From positions 1 through 64,000 of the forward strand of contig CAZWFE010000005.1 of assembly GCA_964633145.1 (NCBI GenBank): a DNA stretch of 64,000 bases, written 5' to 3'. The stretch is from CAJXSD01 sp964633145. GTDB lineage: Bacteria > Pseudomonadota > Alphaproteobacteria > Rhodobacterales > Rhodobacteraceae. The notes under the pieces are model-generated. The model saw only the letters and a program-made list of their open reading frames with translations, made no database searches and had not been told where the DNA came from. Made by a program: the position numbers and the translations under genes. Below are positions 25,991 to 34,814 of the stretch, piece after piece (positions within the stretch are counted from its first letter, which is position 1; each line of letters begins with the position of its first letter).

Positions 25991-26995
25991 ATGTCTGATC
26001 CTGAAAATCTGGTACAATCTATCGACGACCTGTCTGCACGCCTATCCGCGGCAAAAACAGCGATCAATACCAGATTTATTGGACAAACGCGCGTGGTGGA
26101 TCAGGCGTTGACTGCCGTTTTTGCTGGGGGCCATGCGGTGTTAATCGGTGTTCCGGGTTTGGGTAAAACGCGGCTGGTGTCCACGCTAGGGCATGTTTTG
26201 GGGTTAAATACGTCCCGCATTCAATTTACGCCCGATTTAATGCCCAGCGATATTTTAGGGTCCGAAGTGTTAGAAGGCCCAGACACAGCACGATCCTTTC
26301 GGTTCATTCCGGGGCCAATTTTTTGTGAATTGCTGATGGCTGATGAAATCAACCGCGCCAGCCCGCGTACACAATCTGCCCTGTTACAAGCAATGCAGGA
26401 AAAACAGGTCACCACAGCGGGCCAAACCCGTGATTTGGGGGCACCATTTTTGGTTCTGGCCACCCAAAACCCCCTAGAGCAAGAGGGCACATATCCCCTG
26501 CCTGAGGCGCAGTTAGACCGGTTTTTGCTGCGTATTGATGTAGGTTATCCTGATTTGGACACGGAACGAAATATCGTTTTGGCCACCACCGGCCTGTCTG
26601 ATGATCTGCCTGATCCGGTATTTTCCCCAGCCGATATCGTCGCCGCACAGCGGCTGTTGGCACAGGTGCCTGTTGGGCAGGGCTTGATGGATTTTGTGTT
26701 GCGATTGGTGCGGGCCTGTCGTCCGGGGACTGCTGACGCACATCCCTTGGCGAACCAACATCTGTCATGGGGGCCGGGGCCACGGGCGTCACAGGCCTTT
26801 GTTCTGGCGGTGCGCGCGCATGCCGTGATCCGCGGTGTGTCCGCGCCCACGATGCGTGACGTTGTTGATTTGGCCCCTGCGGTGCTGTCGCATCGGATGT
26901 CGTTAAAATTTTCTGCACAGGCGGCCGGTGTGTCCATGGCAGATGTCATTGCGCAAATCGTCGCCGATTTAGATGCCCAAGGCCAGGCTGCATGA
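25991..26995 (+). CDS. MoxR-family AAA+ ATPase
   Basis: A 334-residue AAA+ protein: Walker A IGVPGLGKTRLV near residue 55, Walker B LLMADEINRASPRTQSALLQ, sensor 1 LATQNPLEQEGTYPLPEAQLDRF, and the C-terminal lid ending with WGPGPRASQAFVL. MoxR ATPases act as chaperones that mature or activate partner proteins, often those carrying vWA domains. GGAG precedes ATG 25991. The gene overlaps the DUF58 gene by 4 bases, which starts the classical moxR-DUF58-Bat order. Confidence 0.94.
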   Translation: MSDPENLVQSIDDLSARLSAAKTAINTRFIGQTRVVDQALTAVFAGGHAVLIGVPGLGKTRLVSTLGHVLGLNTSRIQFTPDLMPSDILGSEVLEGPDTARSFRFIPGPIFCELLMADEINRASPRTQSALLQAMQEKQVTTAGQTRDLGAPFLVLATQNPLEQEGTYPLPEAQLDRFLLRIDVGYPDLDTERNIVLATTGLSDDLPDPVFSPADIVAAQRLLAQVPVGQGLMDFVLRLVRACRPGTADAHPLANQHLSWGPGPRASQAFVLAVRAHAVIRGVSAPTMRDVVDLAPAVLSHRMSLKFSAQAAGVSMADVIAQIVADLDAQGQAA

Positions 26996-27858
26996 CAGAT
27001 GTGTCGCCCCTAGCAACCGACGCGGCCCAACTGGATGCAGGTCTGGCCCCGCTGTTGTTGCAGGCCGAACAGCTGTCGCAAGCGGTGGCGGCGGGTGAAC
27101 ATGGGCGGCGGCGGCCTGGGGTCGGGGATGATTTTTGGCAATTTCGCCCCTTTACCGCTGGGGTAGATACGCAAAAATCCGTTGACTGGCGGCGCTCTGC
27201 GCGCGCTGAGCAACTGTATGTGCGCACCTTTGAATGGAAAACGGCGCAATCGCTGGCGCTGTCGGTGGACAACAGCGCAAATATGCATGATCGGGACAGC
27301 CCCAGCAAATGGGCGGTATCTGTCGTATTGGCTACGGCCTTGGCAGGGGCGGCTGTTCGCGCAGGCGAACGGGTGGGCAGTTTGGATAACAGCGTGCCGG
27401 TGGGCTATGGCCATGGTCAAATTGCACGCATGATGATGTCATTTTCTGATACGCCCGATACAGCAGACAGCCATGGGCCTAGATTGGTTCCCAAATCCAA
27501 GGCAGCGATTTTTTCCGATTTCTTGGGGGATCTGGCGTCAACGCATAGGGCATTGGAAATGGCACATGATCGCCAAGTTAGCGGCATTTTGGTGCAGGTT
27601 TTAAATCGTGACGAAGTGGGCTTTGCCTTTCGCGGGCCGGTGGTTTTTGCCGATCCGCAGGGGATGCTGCACCATGAAACGCAAGGGGCGCATGATTTGC
27701 GCGATCGGTATTTGCAGCGGTTGGCGGAACGGTTCGACCTGCTGGATCAGATGGCCGTTGCAGCTGGATGGCGGGTTGAACGGGTTGTCACGGATCAATC
27801 GCTGCTAAATGCTGTGACGCGCTTGCACAGTTTGTTGTCACAAGGGCAGGTTGCATAA
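26992..27858 (+). CDS. DUF58 domain protein
   Basis: A 288-residue cytosolic protein. GVGDDFWQFRPFTAGVD and VDWRRSARAEQLYVRTFEW are the DUF58 core; the following part (LSVDNSANM, ISDFLGD-like segment AIFSDFLGDL) resembles a degenerate vWA-type Rossmann fold. DUF58 proteins accompany MoxR ATPases, but their biochemical role is unsettled. It overlaps its neighbours at both ends (4 bases with moxR, 1 base with the next gene), so the four genes form one transcription unit. Confidence 0.92.
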   Translation: MTDVSPLATDAAQLDAGLAPLLLQAEQLSQAVAAGEHGRRRPGVGDDFWQFRPFTAGVDTQKSVDWRRSARAEQLYVRTFEWKTAQSLALSVDNSANMHDRDSPSKWAVSVVLATALAGAAVRAGERVGSLDNSVPVGYGHGQIARMMMSFSDTPDTADSHGPRLVPKSKAAIFSDFLGDLASTHRALEMAHDRQVSGILVQVLNRDEVGFAFRGPVVFADPQGMLHHETQGAHDLRDRYLQRLAERFDLLDQMAVAAGWRVERVVTDQSLLNAVTRLHSLLSQGQVA

Positions 27859-30554
27859 TGGCACTAGGTCCAATTGTTTTTGTATATCCCTATGTGTTGT
27901 TGGCCTTAATCGGTTTGCCAGTATTATGGGTAATTTTGCGTGCCTTGCCGCCGCGCCCCAAAACCCATGTCTTTGCTGCGGTGCCGCTGTTGTTGGGATT
28001 GCACGACCAAGAGGTTGATAAAAACAAAACACCCCTGTGGTTAATCGTCTTGCGCAGTTTGATTGTGGTTTTGATTGTTGTTGGACTGGCCCAGCCGCGC
28101 TGGGCGCCCGATGGTCCGCAGCGGACCCAGGACCGAATATTGATATTTATTGATGGCGGGTGGGCGCAGGCCAATGCCCCCGCATTGGTTCAACAACAAA
28201 TGGCCCAATTGATTGCATCCCCTACGTTTGCAGACAAACGCATAGCGATTTTGAATGCGGCCGAGCCTGCGCCTGTTCTATGGCAACCCGCACTACAAGC
28301 GGCACAAAATTTGCGTGATTGGCAGGCAGCCGCATGGGATCCTGATTGGCAAGGCAGTTTGGACATCCTGCGTGACACGCAGGGCAACTTTGACGTGTTC
28401 TGGGCGTCGGATGGTTTGGATTATGCCGGTGCGCGTGCCGATCTGATCCAAGCGTTTCAGTCCCGTGGTGATTTACAGATATATCAACGGGATCAAAGCT
28501 TTCCCATGATCTTGGGCGTGGATCAATCCGACACGGTTTTGACCGTCATGGTCGCAGCACAGGGTGCTGACCTGTCGTCATTGGAATTGCGTGTCGAGGG
28601 TGTGGATCCCAGCGGTCAGCCGATTACAATAGCAACACGCCCGATTTCCCCTGCCGGACGCGTGTCCCTGGACATACCGCGCGAATTGCAGGCACGGATC
28701 ACGCGATTTAGGATTGTCCAACATCCCTATGTTGGTGCGCAATACATCATTGCAGATCAGTTGCGCCGCCCCCAAGTGGGTATCGTTATCGATACGGCGC
28801 AAAACGAACAATTAGATGTTCTGGATCCGCTAAACTATGTCGAACAAGCGATTGCACCTTACGGTGATATTGTACGTGGATCTGTGGATCAGCTGATGCT
28901 GGTTCAACCCGATGTCATGATCGCCGCAGATACCGCACGTTTGCCGCAAACCGATGCCATTCAAGAATGGGTCACACAAGGGGGGCATTTGTTGCGCTTT
29001 GCCGGACCTGCCATGGCAAATGTGGCGTCACAGTTTGCCGATGATCCATTGTTGCCCGTGCAAATGCGTCAAGGGGGCCGCAACTTGGGCGGCACGATGA
29101 GCTGGCAGACGCCAAAAACATTGGCAGATTTTGATCCGCTATCGCCATTTTATCAGCTAGATATACCATCTGATGTGACCATTCGCGCCCAAGTTTTGGC
29201 AGAACCATCGCCGGACTTAGCGGACAAGGTTTTGGCCCGTTTACAAGATGGCACACCTTTGGTCACCCAGGATCAACTTGGGGCGGGGCGGATCAGCCTG
29301 TTTCACGTCACCGCCACACCACAGTGGTCAAATTTGCCACTGTCCGGATTGTTCGTCGAAATGCTGCAACGCCTTGTGCGACCAACCACGGCTGGGGCTG
29401 CGATGGCGCAAAACCCCGACACGGAATGGACCGTTTTGCAAACGCTGGATGCGCGCGGCCTATTGCAAGATCCGGATTACAAAACGGTATTAACCCAACA
29501 AGTTCTGTCCCAATCTGGGATCACCCAAGACGCACCGTTGGGGATATATCAGTCGCAAAATTCGGTGATGACGCGAAATTTGGTGGATGTGTATCCTGCC
29601 CTTGAACCGGTTGTCTGGCCATCAAACCTGAATGTGATCACCGATGCCCAACCACAGAATTCGGTAGAGTGGATGCCATTTTTGTTGATTGCGGCCTTGG
29701 TTTTATTGTGTGCCGATGTTCTGGCCAGTTTGATGGTGTCGGGTCGGCGTGTGTTTGCAACGATTGCGGTCATGGTTGTCGCGCTGGGGATCACGTCTGA
29801 TCATGTGCGTGCCGATACGCAGCGTGCGCCCGATGAAATTGCGTTGGCACATATCAAAACGGGTGATGCGCGGGTCGACGCGCTGGCCCATGCCGCGATG
29901 GTGGGGCTCAGTGATACGTTATTTTTCCGTACATCTGTGGAACCCTCTGCCCCGGTTAGTTTGGATATTGAACGCGACACATTGGCATTTTATCCGCTGA
30001 TCTATTGGCCCATAATCGACACGCAGCCCAGCCTATCTGCGCGTGCCGTGTCATCGCTGAATGCGTTTTTGCGCTCAGGCGGGGTGATTTTATTTGATAC
30101 TATGGATGCTGAATTACGCCGTGGAAATTCAGCGCAAAACCCCAAATTAATGCGTTTGTTGCAGGATTTGGATATTCCGCCACTAGAACCTGTCGCCGCG
30201 GATCATGTTTTGACCCGCGCATTTTATTTATTACAGGAATTCCCTGGGCGCTATCGATCAGGGCAATTATGGGCCGAGGCACCGACCGATACGCAAACAG
30301 TGGATGGGTTGCCATTTCGTCCGCTAAATGATGGTGTCAGCCCCGTTTTTATTGGATCAAATGACTGGGCCGCGGCTTGGGCGATGGACAGTCGGGGCGA
30401 ACCGTTGGTGCCTGTGGGGCGGGGCCGCGCGGGCGAGCGTCAGCGCGAAATTGCACTGCGGTTTGGTGTGAATTTGGTCATGCATGTTTTGACCGGCAAC
30501 TATAAATCCGATCAGGTGCATGTGCCTGCATTATTGGATCGCTTGGGGCAATGA
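27858..30554 (+). CDS. Large membrane protein with BatA N-terminus and DUF4159 C-terminus
   Basis: An 898-residue protein. Residues 1-80 are the aerotolerance-regulator (BatA) N-terminal domain with two membrane helices. A large central region follows, with a helix near 595-620 (PFLLIAALVLLCADVLAS) and another near 630-650. The last 210 residues are DUF4159, with DTLAFYPLIYWPI and RSGGVILFDTMDAELR, a domain of glutamine-amidotransferase-like fold. Bat operons are linked to envelope stress and oxygen tolerance in other bacteria; the role here is inferred. It overlaps both neighbours. Confidence 0.88.
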   Translation: MALGPIVFVYPYVLLALIGLPVLWVILRALPPRPKTHVFAAVPLLLGLHDQEVDKNKTPLWLIVLRSLIVVLIVVGLAQPRWAPDGPQRTQDRILIFIDGGWAQANAPALVQQQMAQLIASPTFADKRIAILNAAEPAPVLWQPALQAAQNLRDWQAAAWDPDWQGSLDILRDTQGNFDVFWASDGLDYAGARADLIQAFQSRGDLQIYQRDQSFPMILGVDQSDTVLTVMVAAQGADLSSLELRVEGVDPSGQPITIATRPISPAGRVSLDIPRELQARITRFRIVQHPYVGAQYIIADQLRRPQVGIVIDTAQNEQLDVLDPLNYVEQAIAPYGDIVRGSVDQLMLVQPDVMIAADTARLPQTDAIQEWVTQGGHLLRFAGPAMANVASQFADDPLLPVQMRQGGRNLGGTMSWQTPKTLADFDPLSPFYQLDIPSDVTIRAQVLAEPSPDLADKVLARLQDGTPLVTQDQLGAGRISLFHVTATPQWSNLPLSGLFVEMLQRLVRPTTAGAAMAQNPDTEWTVLQTLDARGLLQDPDYKTVLTQQVLSQSGITQDAPLGIYQSQNSVMTRNLVDVYPALEPVVWPSNLNVITDAQPQNSVEWMPFLLIAALVLLCADVLASLMVSGRRVFATIAVMVVALGITSDHVRADTQRAPDEIALAHIKTGDARVDALAHAAMVGLSDTLFFRTSVEPSAPVSLDIERDTLAFYPLIYWPIIDTQPSLSARAVSSLNAFLRSGGVILFDTMDAELRRGNSAQNPKLMRLLQDLDIPPLEPVAADHVLTRAFYLLQEFPGRYRSGQLWAEAPTDTQTVDGLPFRPLNDGVSPVFIGSNDWAAAWAMDSRGEPLVPVGRGRAGERQREIALRFGVNLVMHVLTGNYKSDQVHVPALLDRLGQ

Positions 30555-32596
30555 CGATGTTTGATGTGATATTTGTCCCATTGGTTCCTTTGGGTGTATT
30601 GATTGGTCTGGCGCTGGTCGGCGGTATGGCGACTGGTTTGGCATGGTGGCGGGGGCTATCGGGGTGGTGGCTGCGTGGCATGGCCTATGCGGTGGTCATG
30701 GCGATGCTGGCCAACCCCATGATCCGCGATACTAAATCCGCTGATTTAGAGGATATCGCCGTCGTCATCGTTGACAGGTCATCTTCAAACAGGTTGGGGG
30801 ATCGACCTGAACAGGTCCAACAGGCCTTGGATGACTTGCTGGCCCGCTTGGGCACCCGCCAAGGCGTGCGTGTGCGTCAAATCGCGCTGGACGATGGTCC
30901 TGACAACACAGGTACACGCATCACGCAGGCGTTAAACAAGGTACGCGCTGAAATTCCGCCACAGCAATTATCATCCATCTTTGTGATCTCTGACGGGCAA
31001 ATTCATGATACAGACCCCTTGGGGTCAGAGGTGCCTGTTCATCACATCATAACGGGTGATCCGTCCGATTTTGATCGCCAAATCCTGATCAAACAGGCGC
31101 CTGTTTATGCCATTTTGGGCGAAAAAATGGAAATCACCCTGATGGTCCAAGACGCAGGTGCGCTGCCCGTTGAACAATCCACCGTCACGGTGACGGCCCG
31201 CGTTGGCGCGTCTGACCCTGTGGAATTTAATGTCCCCCTTGGGCAGGATGTGACATTGCAACTTGATCCACCCCATGCAGGTCGAACCGTGTTTGAATTG
31301 ACGGTTCCAACGCTGGCGGGTGAAATTACCGACCAGAACAATCGCGCGATTGCGCAGGTCAATGTTATTCGTGACCGCCTGCGTGTGTTGTTGGTATCGG
31401 GCATGCCGCATCCAGGTGCGCGCGTGTGGCGCAACCTGCTGAAATCTGACAGCTCGGTTGATTTGGTCCATTTTACCATTTTGCGCCCCCCCGGAAAACA
31501 GGATGACGTACCTGTGTCGGAATTATCGCTGATTGCCTTTCCCACGCGTGAATTGTTTTTGGAAAAAATTGATGATTTCGACCTGATCATATTTGATCGC
31601 TATAAACGGCGGGGTATTTTGCCCTCGGCTTATTTGCAAAATATCGTGGATTATGTCCGCAATGGCGGCGCGGCGTTGGTGTCGGCTGGGCCAGATTTTG
31701 CGTCTGCCAATTCGATTTCACGGTCGCCATTGGGCGATATTTTACCGGCGGTTTCAAATTCGCGGATTATCACCGATTCTTATGTTCCGCAGGTGTCCGA
31801 TTTGGGCGCACGCCACCCCGTGACCCAAGATTTGCCAAACTACCCCGAGTGGGGTCATTGGTTCCGACAGGTGGATTTGAATGTGACCCGTGGTCAAACG
31901 GTTATGACAGGCGCGCAGGGCAAACCGCTGTTGGTACTAGACCGCGTGGATCAGGGACGCGTTGCGATGATTGCATCAGACCAAGTTTGGCTGTGGTATC
32001 GTGAATTTGAACAGGGCGGACCACAACAGGAATTACTGCGCCGCGTGTCGCATTGGTTGATGCAGGAACCCGACCTTGAAGAAGATGCGCTGAGCGCGGT
32101 CCAACAGGGCTCGGATATTGTGATAACGCGGCGTAGTTTGGCCGATCAGGTGGCGCCGCTGACCTTGACCGCGCCCTCAGGTGATACCACCGAAATTCTG
32201 CCGCGCCCAATCCGTCCAGGCGTGTTTCAGGCACAAATCACTGCGACCGAAAATGGGATTTATGATTTGCGTGATGATACCCAAGCGATTGTTTTTGCCA
32301 AAGGCGCTGTGTCGCCTGTCGAATTTCAATCCCCCCTTGCGACCAATGACCTGCTGGTAAATTGGGCAGGCAACGCAGCTGGTGGCGCGGTTTGGGCACG
32401 ATCGGAATTTCCGGTTTTGCGTGATATTGCGCGGGGACGGCCCGCATCGGGAAATGGCTGGATGGGGGTTGTGCGCAATCAATCAAAATCGTTGCTAGAC
32501 ATCACGACCAAACCAATTTTGCCTGTTTGGTTGATGCTGCTATGCGCGATTGGCGCAGCTGTTGGGGCTTGGCTGCGCGAGGGGCGAAATGCCTAA
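30551..32596 (+). CDS. Membrane-anchored vWA/GATase-like protein of the moxR operon
   Basis: A 681-residue protein with N-terminal helices (VPLGVLIGLALVGGMATGLA and MAYAVVMAMLAN), a vWA-like stretch (DIAVVIVDRSSSN ... SSIFVISDGQIHD), a beta-rich middle, a GATase-like region (LRVLLVSGMPHPGARVW, GGAALVSAGPDFAS) without the usual catalytic Cys, and a C-terminal helix (PVWLMLLCAIGAAVGAWL). Together this suggests a periplasmic-facing binding protein partnered by MoxR. It overlaps the previous gene by 4 bases and its stop codon overlaps the convergent DUF599 stop. Confidence 0.8.
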   Translation: MTMFDVIFVPLVPLGVLIGLALVGGMATGLAWWRGLSGWWLRGMAYAVVMAMLANPMIRDTKSADLEDIAVVIVDRSSSNRLGDRPEQVQQALDDLLARLGTRQGVRVRQIALDDGPDNTGTRITQALNKVRAEIPPQQLSSIFVISDGQIHDTDPLGSEVPVHHIITGDPSDFDRQILIKQAPVYAILGEKMEITLMVQDAGALPVEQSTVTVTARVGASDPVEFNVPLGQDVTLQLDPPHAGRTVFELTVPTLAGEITDQNNRAIAQVNVIRDRLRVLLVSGMPHPGARVWRNLLKSDSSVDLVHFTILRPPGKQDDVPVSELSLIAFPTRELFLEKIDDFDLIIFDRYKRRGILPSAYLQNIVDYVRNGGAALVSAGPDFASANSISRSPLGDILPAVSNSRIITDSYVPQVSDLGARHPVTQDLPNYPEWGHWFRQVDLNVTRGQTVMTGAQGKPLLVLDRVDQGRVAMIASDQVWLWYREFEQGGPQQELLRRVSHWLMQEPDLEEDALSAVQQGSDIVITRRSLADQVAPLTLTAPSGDTTEILPRPIRPGVFQAQITATENGIYDLRDDTQAIVFAKGAVSPVEFQSPLATNDLLVNWAGNAAGGAVWARSEFPVLRDIARGRPASGNGWMGVVRNQSKSLLDITTKPILPVWLMLLCAIGAAVGAWLREGRNA

Positions 32597-33294
32597 AGTT
32601 GGGGTGTTTTCAGCAATACAGTTCGCGACGCAGATAAAAATTCGCGGCGCCATAGCACGGCAACTGTGATTATTGTGCCCAAAATCAACGCCCAGTCGCC
32701 AGCCAACCATGACAATGCGCAGATTGCGAAATACACCGACCGCAGTCCGCGGTTATAGCTGCGCGCGGCGGTTATGTTGATTTCGCCAGCTTGGTATGCG
32801 CGATGATCGGCCAGGGGATTGCTTTGCTTGTTGGGAACGGCGGCAATGACAATCGCACAATATCCGAACAAACGATGTGACCACACGAATTTCAAAAATG
32901 CGTTTGTGACGAAAAACAAAACGACAAACAATTTGATTTCCCAAACAAGGTGTGGATCCTTGGCCATGGTTAATTCATTTGCAATTCCTGCAAAACGATC
33001 TGCGTTACCAAGCATCGCCACCAAACCGCCAATCGAAATCATCGTTGCGGATGCGAAAAATGATGTTCCTTGGCGTAGGCTGTTCATGATTTGGCTATCG
33101 AAAATTCGATTGTCACGTTCAGCCATATATACCATCCAGTCGCGACGATATTTTACCATGATTTGTGTGGTCGATTGCCGGTGCTCGGGCGCGTTTTCGA
33201 TGATATAGCCAATAATAAGCCACGACAGCAGCAATATACCAAGTGCCACAAAGTCGTAGGTTGAAAACAGGTGTAGTCGGTCAAGCCAAGTCAT
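32593..33294 (-). CDS. DUF599 integral membrane protein
   Basis: A 233-residue protein with four hydrophobic segments: FVALGILLLSWLIIGYII, SATMISIGGLVAMLG, LFVVLFFVTNAFLKFVWS and a C-terminal pair (VYFAICALSWLAGDWALIL). YRRDWMVYMAERDNRIFDSQ and SFFASATMI are DUF599 marks. Function unknown. The tetranucleotide CTAA at 32593-32596 carries its stop codon and that of the convergent operon. It is divergent from glcD. Confidence 0.87.
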   Translation of the reverse strand: MTWLDRLHLFSTYDFVALGILLLSWLIIGYIIENAPEHRQSTTQIMVKYRRDWMVYMAERDNRIFDSQIMNSLRQGTSFFASATMISIGGLVAMLGNADRFAGIANELTMAKDPHLVWEIKLFVVLFFVTNAFLKFVWSHRLFGYCAIVIAAVPNKQSNPLADHRAYQAGEINITAARSYNRGLRSVYFAICALSWLAGDWALILGTIITVAVLWRREFLSASRTVLLKTPQL

Positions 33295-33323
33295 GTAACA
33301 GACTTAATATCTAAAGACGGACT

Positions 33324-33360
33324 TGCCAATTCACAAAATTGGTTATATTATCTTACCAAT
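33324..33360 (+). promoter_or_regulatory. Possible glc promoter and operator half-sites
   Basis: Three related half-sites occur in a row: CCAATT (33326-33331), AATTGG (33337-33342, which also reads ATTGGT at 33338-33343) and ACCAAT (33355-33360). A -35-like TTGCCA (33324-33329) and a -10-like TATTAT (33346-33351) with 16 bp between them overlap the first pair. TTGGT/ACCAA half-sites suit FadR-type GntR regulators such as GlcC, but no such regulator lies nearby. Tentative. Confidence 0.35.
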
Positions 33361-33373
33361 AGTGAGGTGCCCC

Positions 33374-34813
33374 ATGGAAATGCCAGTCCCAAGCCAGGAT
33401 CGTCTGGATCGAAAATCAGAACTTGTGCTGCGGTTGCGCGCGATTTTGCCGTCCGATTGTGTGATCGATGATCCTATGGAAACGCGCGCCTATGAATGCG
33501 ACGCGTTGTCTGCGTATCGCTGTCCGCCGATGGCGGTGGTGCTGCCCTATACGACGGAACAGGTCGCACAAACGCTGAAAATTTGTAGCGATCTGAATAT
33601 TCCAGTGGTCCCACGCGGATCTGGTACGTCACTGGCAGGTGGGGCGATGCCCACGTCGGACAGTATTATTCTGGGCGTATCACGGATGAATGATGTCTTG
33701 GACACGGATTATGATAACCGCGTGATCCGCGTCCAGACAGGGCGCACCAACCTAAGCGTGACAGGCGCGGTTGAGGCAGATGGTTTTTTCTATGCCCCAG
33801 ATCCGTCCAGCCAATTGGCCTGCGCGATCGCGGGCAATATCGCTATGAACTCTGGCGGCGCGCATTGTTTGAAATATGGCGTGACGTCAAACAATCTGAT
33901 GGGTGTGCGTATTGTCACGATGCAGGGTGAAATTTTGGACATCGGCGGCGCACATTTGGATGCCCCTGATTTGGACCTGTTGGGTGTGATCTGCGGATCC
34001 GAGGGTCAGTTGGGCATCGTGACCGAGGCCACATTGCGCATCATCCACAAACCAGAGGGCGCATTGCCTGTCTTGCTGGGCTTTGACAGCAACGAAGTGG
34101 CGGGACAATGCGTGTCTGATATTATCCGTGCGGGCGTGTTGCCGGTGGCCATCGAATTTATGGATCGCCCCTGTATCCGCGCGACCGAAGATTTCGCCAA
34201 GGCGGGATACCCCGACTGTGAGGCATTATTAATCGTCGAAGTCGAAGGCAGCCCCATCGAAATCGAAGAGCAGTTGGAAAAAATATTGGCGATTGCGGCC
34301 ACGCATAATCCCGTCGAAATGCGCCGCGCAAATGACATGCAAGAGGCCGCGCGTATTTGGCTGGGCCGCAAATCGGCCTTTGGTGCGATGGGGCAGATCA
34401 ATGATTACATGTGTTTGGATGGCACCATCCCTGTGTCGAAACTGCCCTATGTCCTAAAACGCATCGGCGAAATGAGCCGTGAATTCGGCCTAGGCGTGGG
34501 TAATGTGTTCCACGCAGGGGATGGCAATATGCATCCGCTGATTTTGTACAATGCCAATGAACCCGGTGAATTGGAAAAATGCGAAGCCTTTGGAGCGGAA
34601 ATCCTAAAGCTGTGTGTAGAAGTTGGCGGTTGTTTGACCGGCGAACATGGGGTCGGCATCGAAAAACGCGATTTGATGGATCATCAATTCACGCGCGATG
34701 ATTTGAATGCACAGATGAACATCAAGGACGTATTTGACCCTGCTTGGCTGTTAAACCCGGCCAAAGTGTTTCCATTGGCGGCCTCGGCATCTCGTCGTGA
34801 TGGGGGATTGTGA
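33374..34813 (+). CDS. glcD: Glycolate oxidase subunit GlcD
   Basis: A 479-residue FAD-linked oxidase. The FAD-binding PCMH domain shows VVPRGSGTSLAGGAMP and GNIAMNSGGAHCLKYG, and the C-terminal half ends with GNVFHAGDGNMHPLILY and CLTGEHGVGIEKRDLM. With GlcE and GlcF it oxidises glycolate to glyoxylate and passes electrons to the respiratory chain; algae release glycolate, so this suits a marine heterotroph. GAGG precedes ATG 33374. glcE starts 1 base after its stop. Confidence 0.95.
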   Translation: MEMPVPSQDRLDRKSELVLRLRAILPSDCVIDDPMETRAYECDALSAYRCPPMAVVLPYTTEQVAQTLKICSDLNIPVVPRGSGTSLAGGAMPTSDSIILGVSRMNDVLDTDYDNRVIRVQTGRTNLSVTGAVEADGFFYAPDPSSQLACAIAGNIAMNSGGAHCLKYGVTSNNLMGVRIVTMQGEILDIGGAHLDAPDLDLLGVICGSEGQLGIVTEATLRIIHKPEGALPVLLGFDSNEVAGQCVSDIIRAGVLPVAIEFMDRPCIRATEDFAKAGYPDCEALLIVEVEGSPIEIEEQLEKILAIAATHNPVEMRRANDMQEAARIWLGRKSAFGAMGQINDYMCLDGTIPVSKLPYVLKRIGEMSREFGLGVGNVFHAGDGNMHPLILYNANEPGELEKCEAFGAEILKLCVEVGGCLTGEHGVGIEKRDLMDHQFTRDDLNAQMNIKDVFDPAWLLNPAKVFPLAASASRRDGGL

Positions 34814-34814
34814 T

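Noticed and set aside
25991..32596. MoxR/vWA genes as a defence or toxin-secretion system
   Set aside because: The gene order matches the widespread housekeeping moxR-Bat module; no effector, nuclease or mobile-element context is present.
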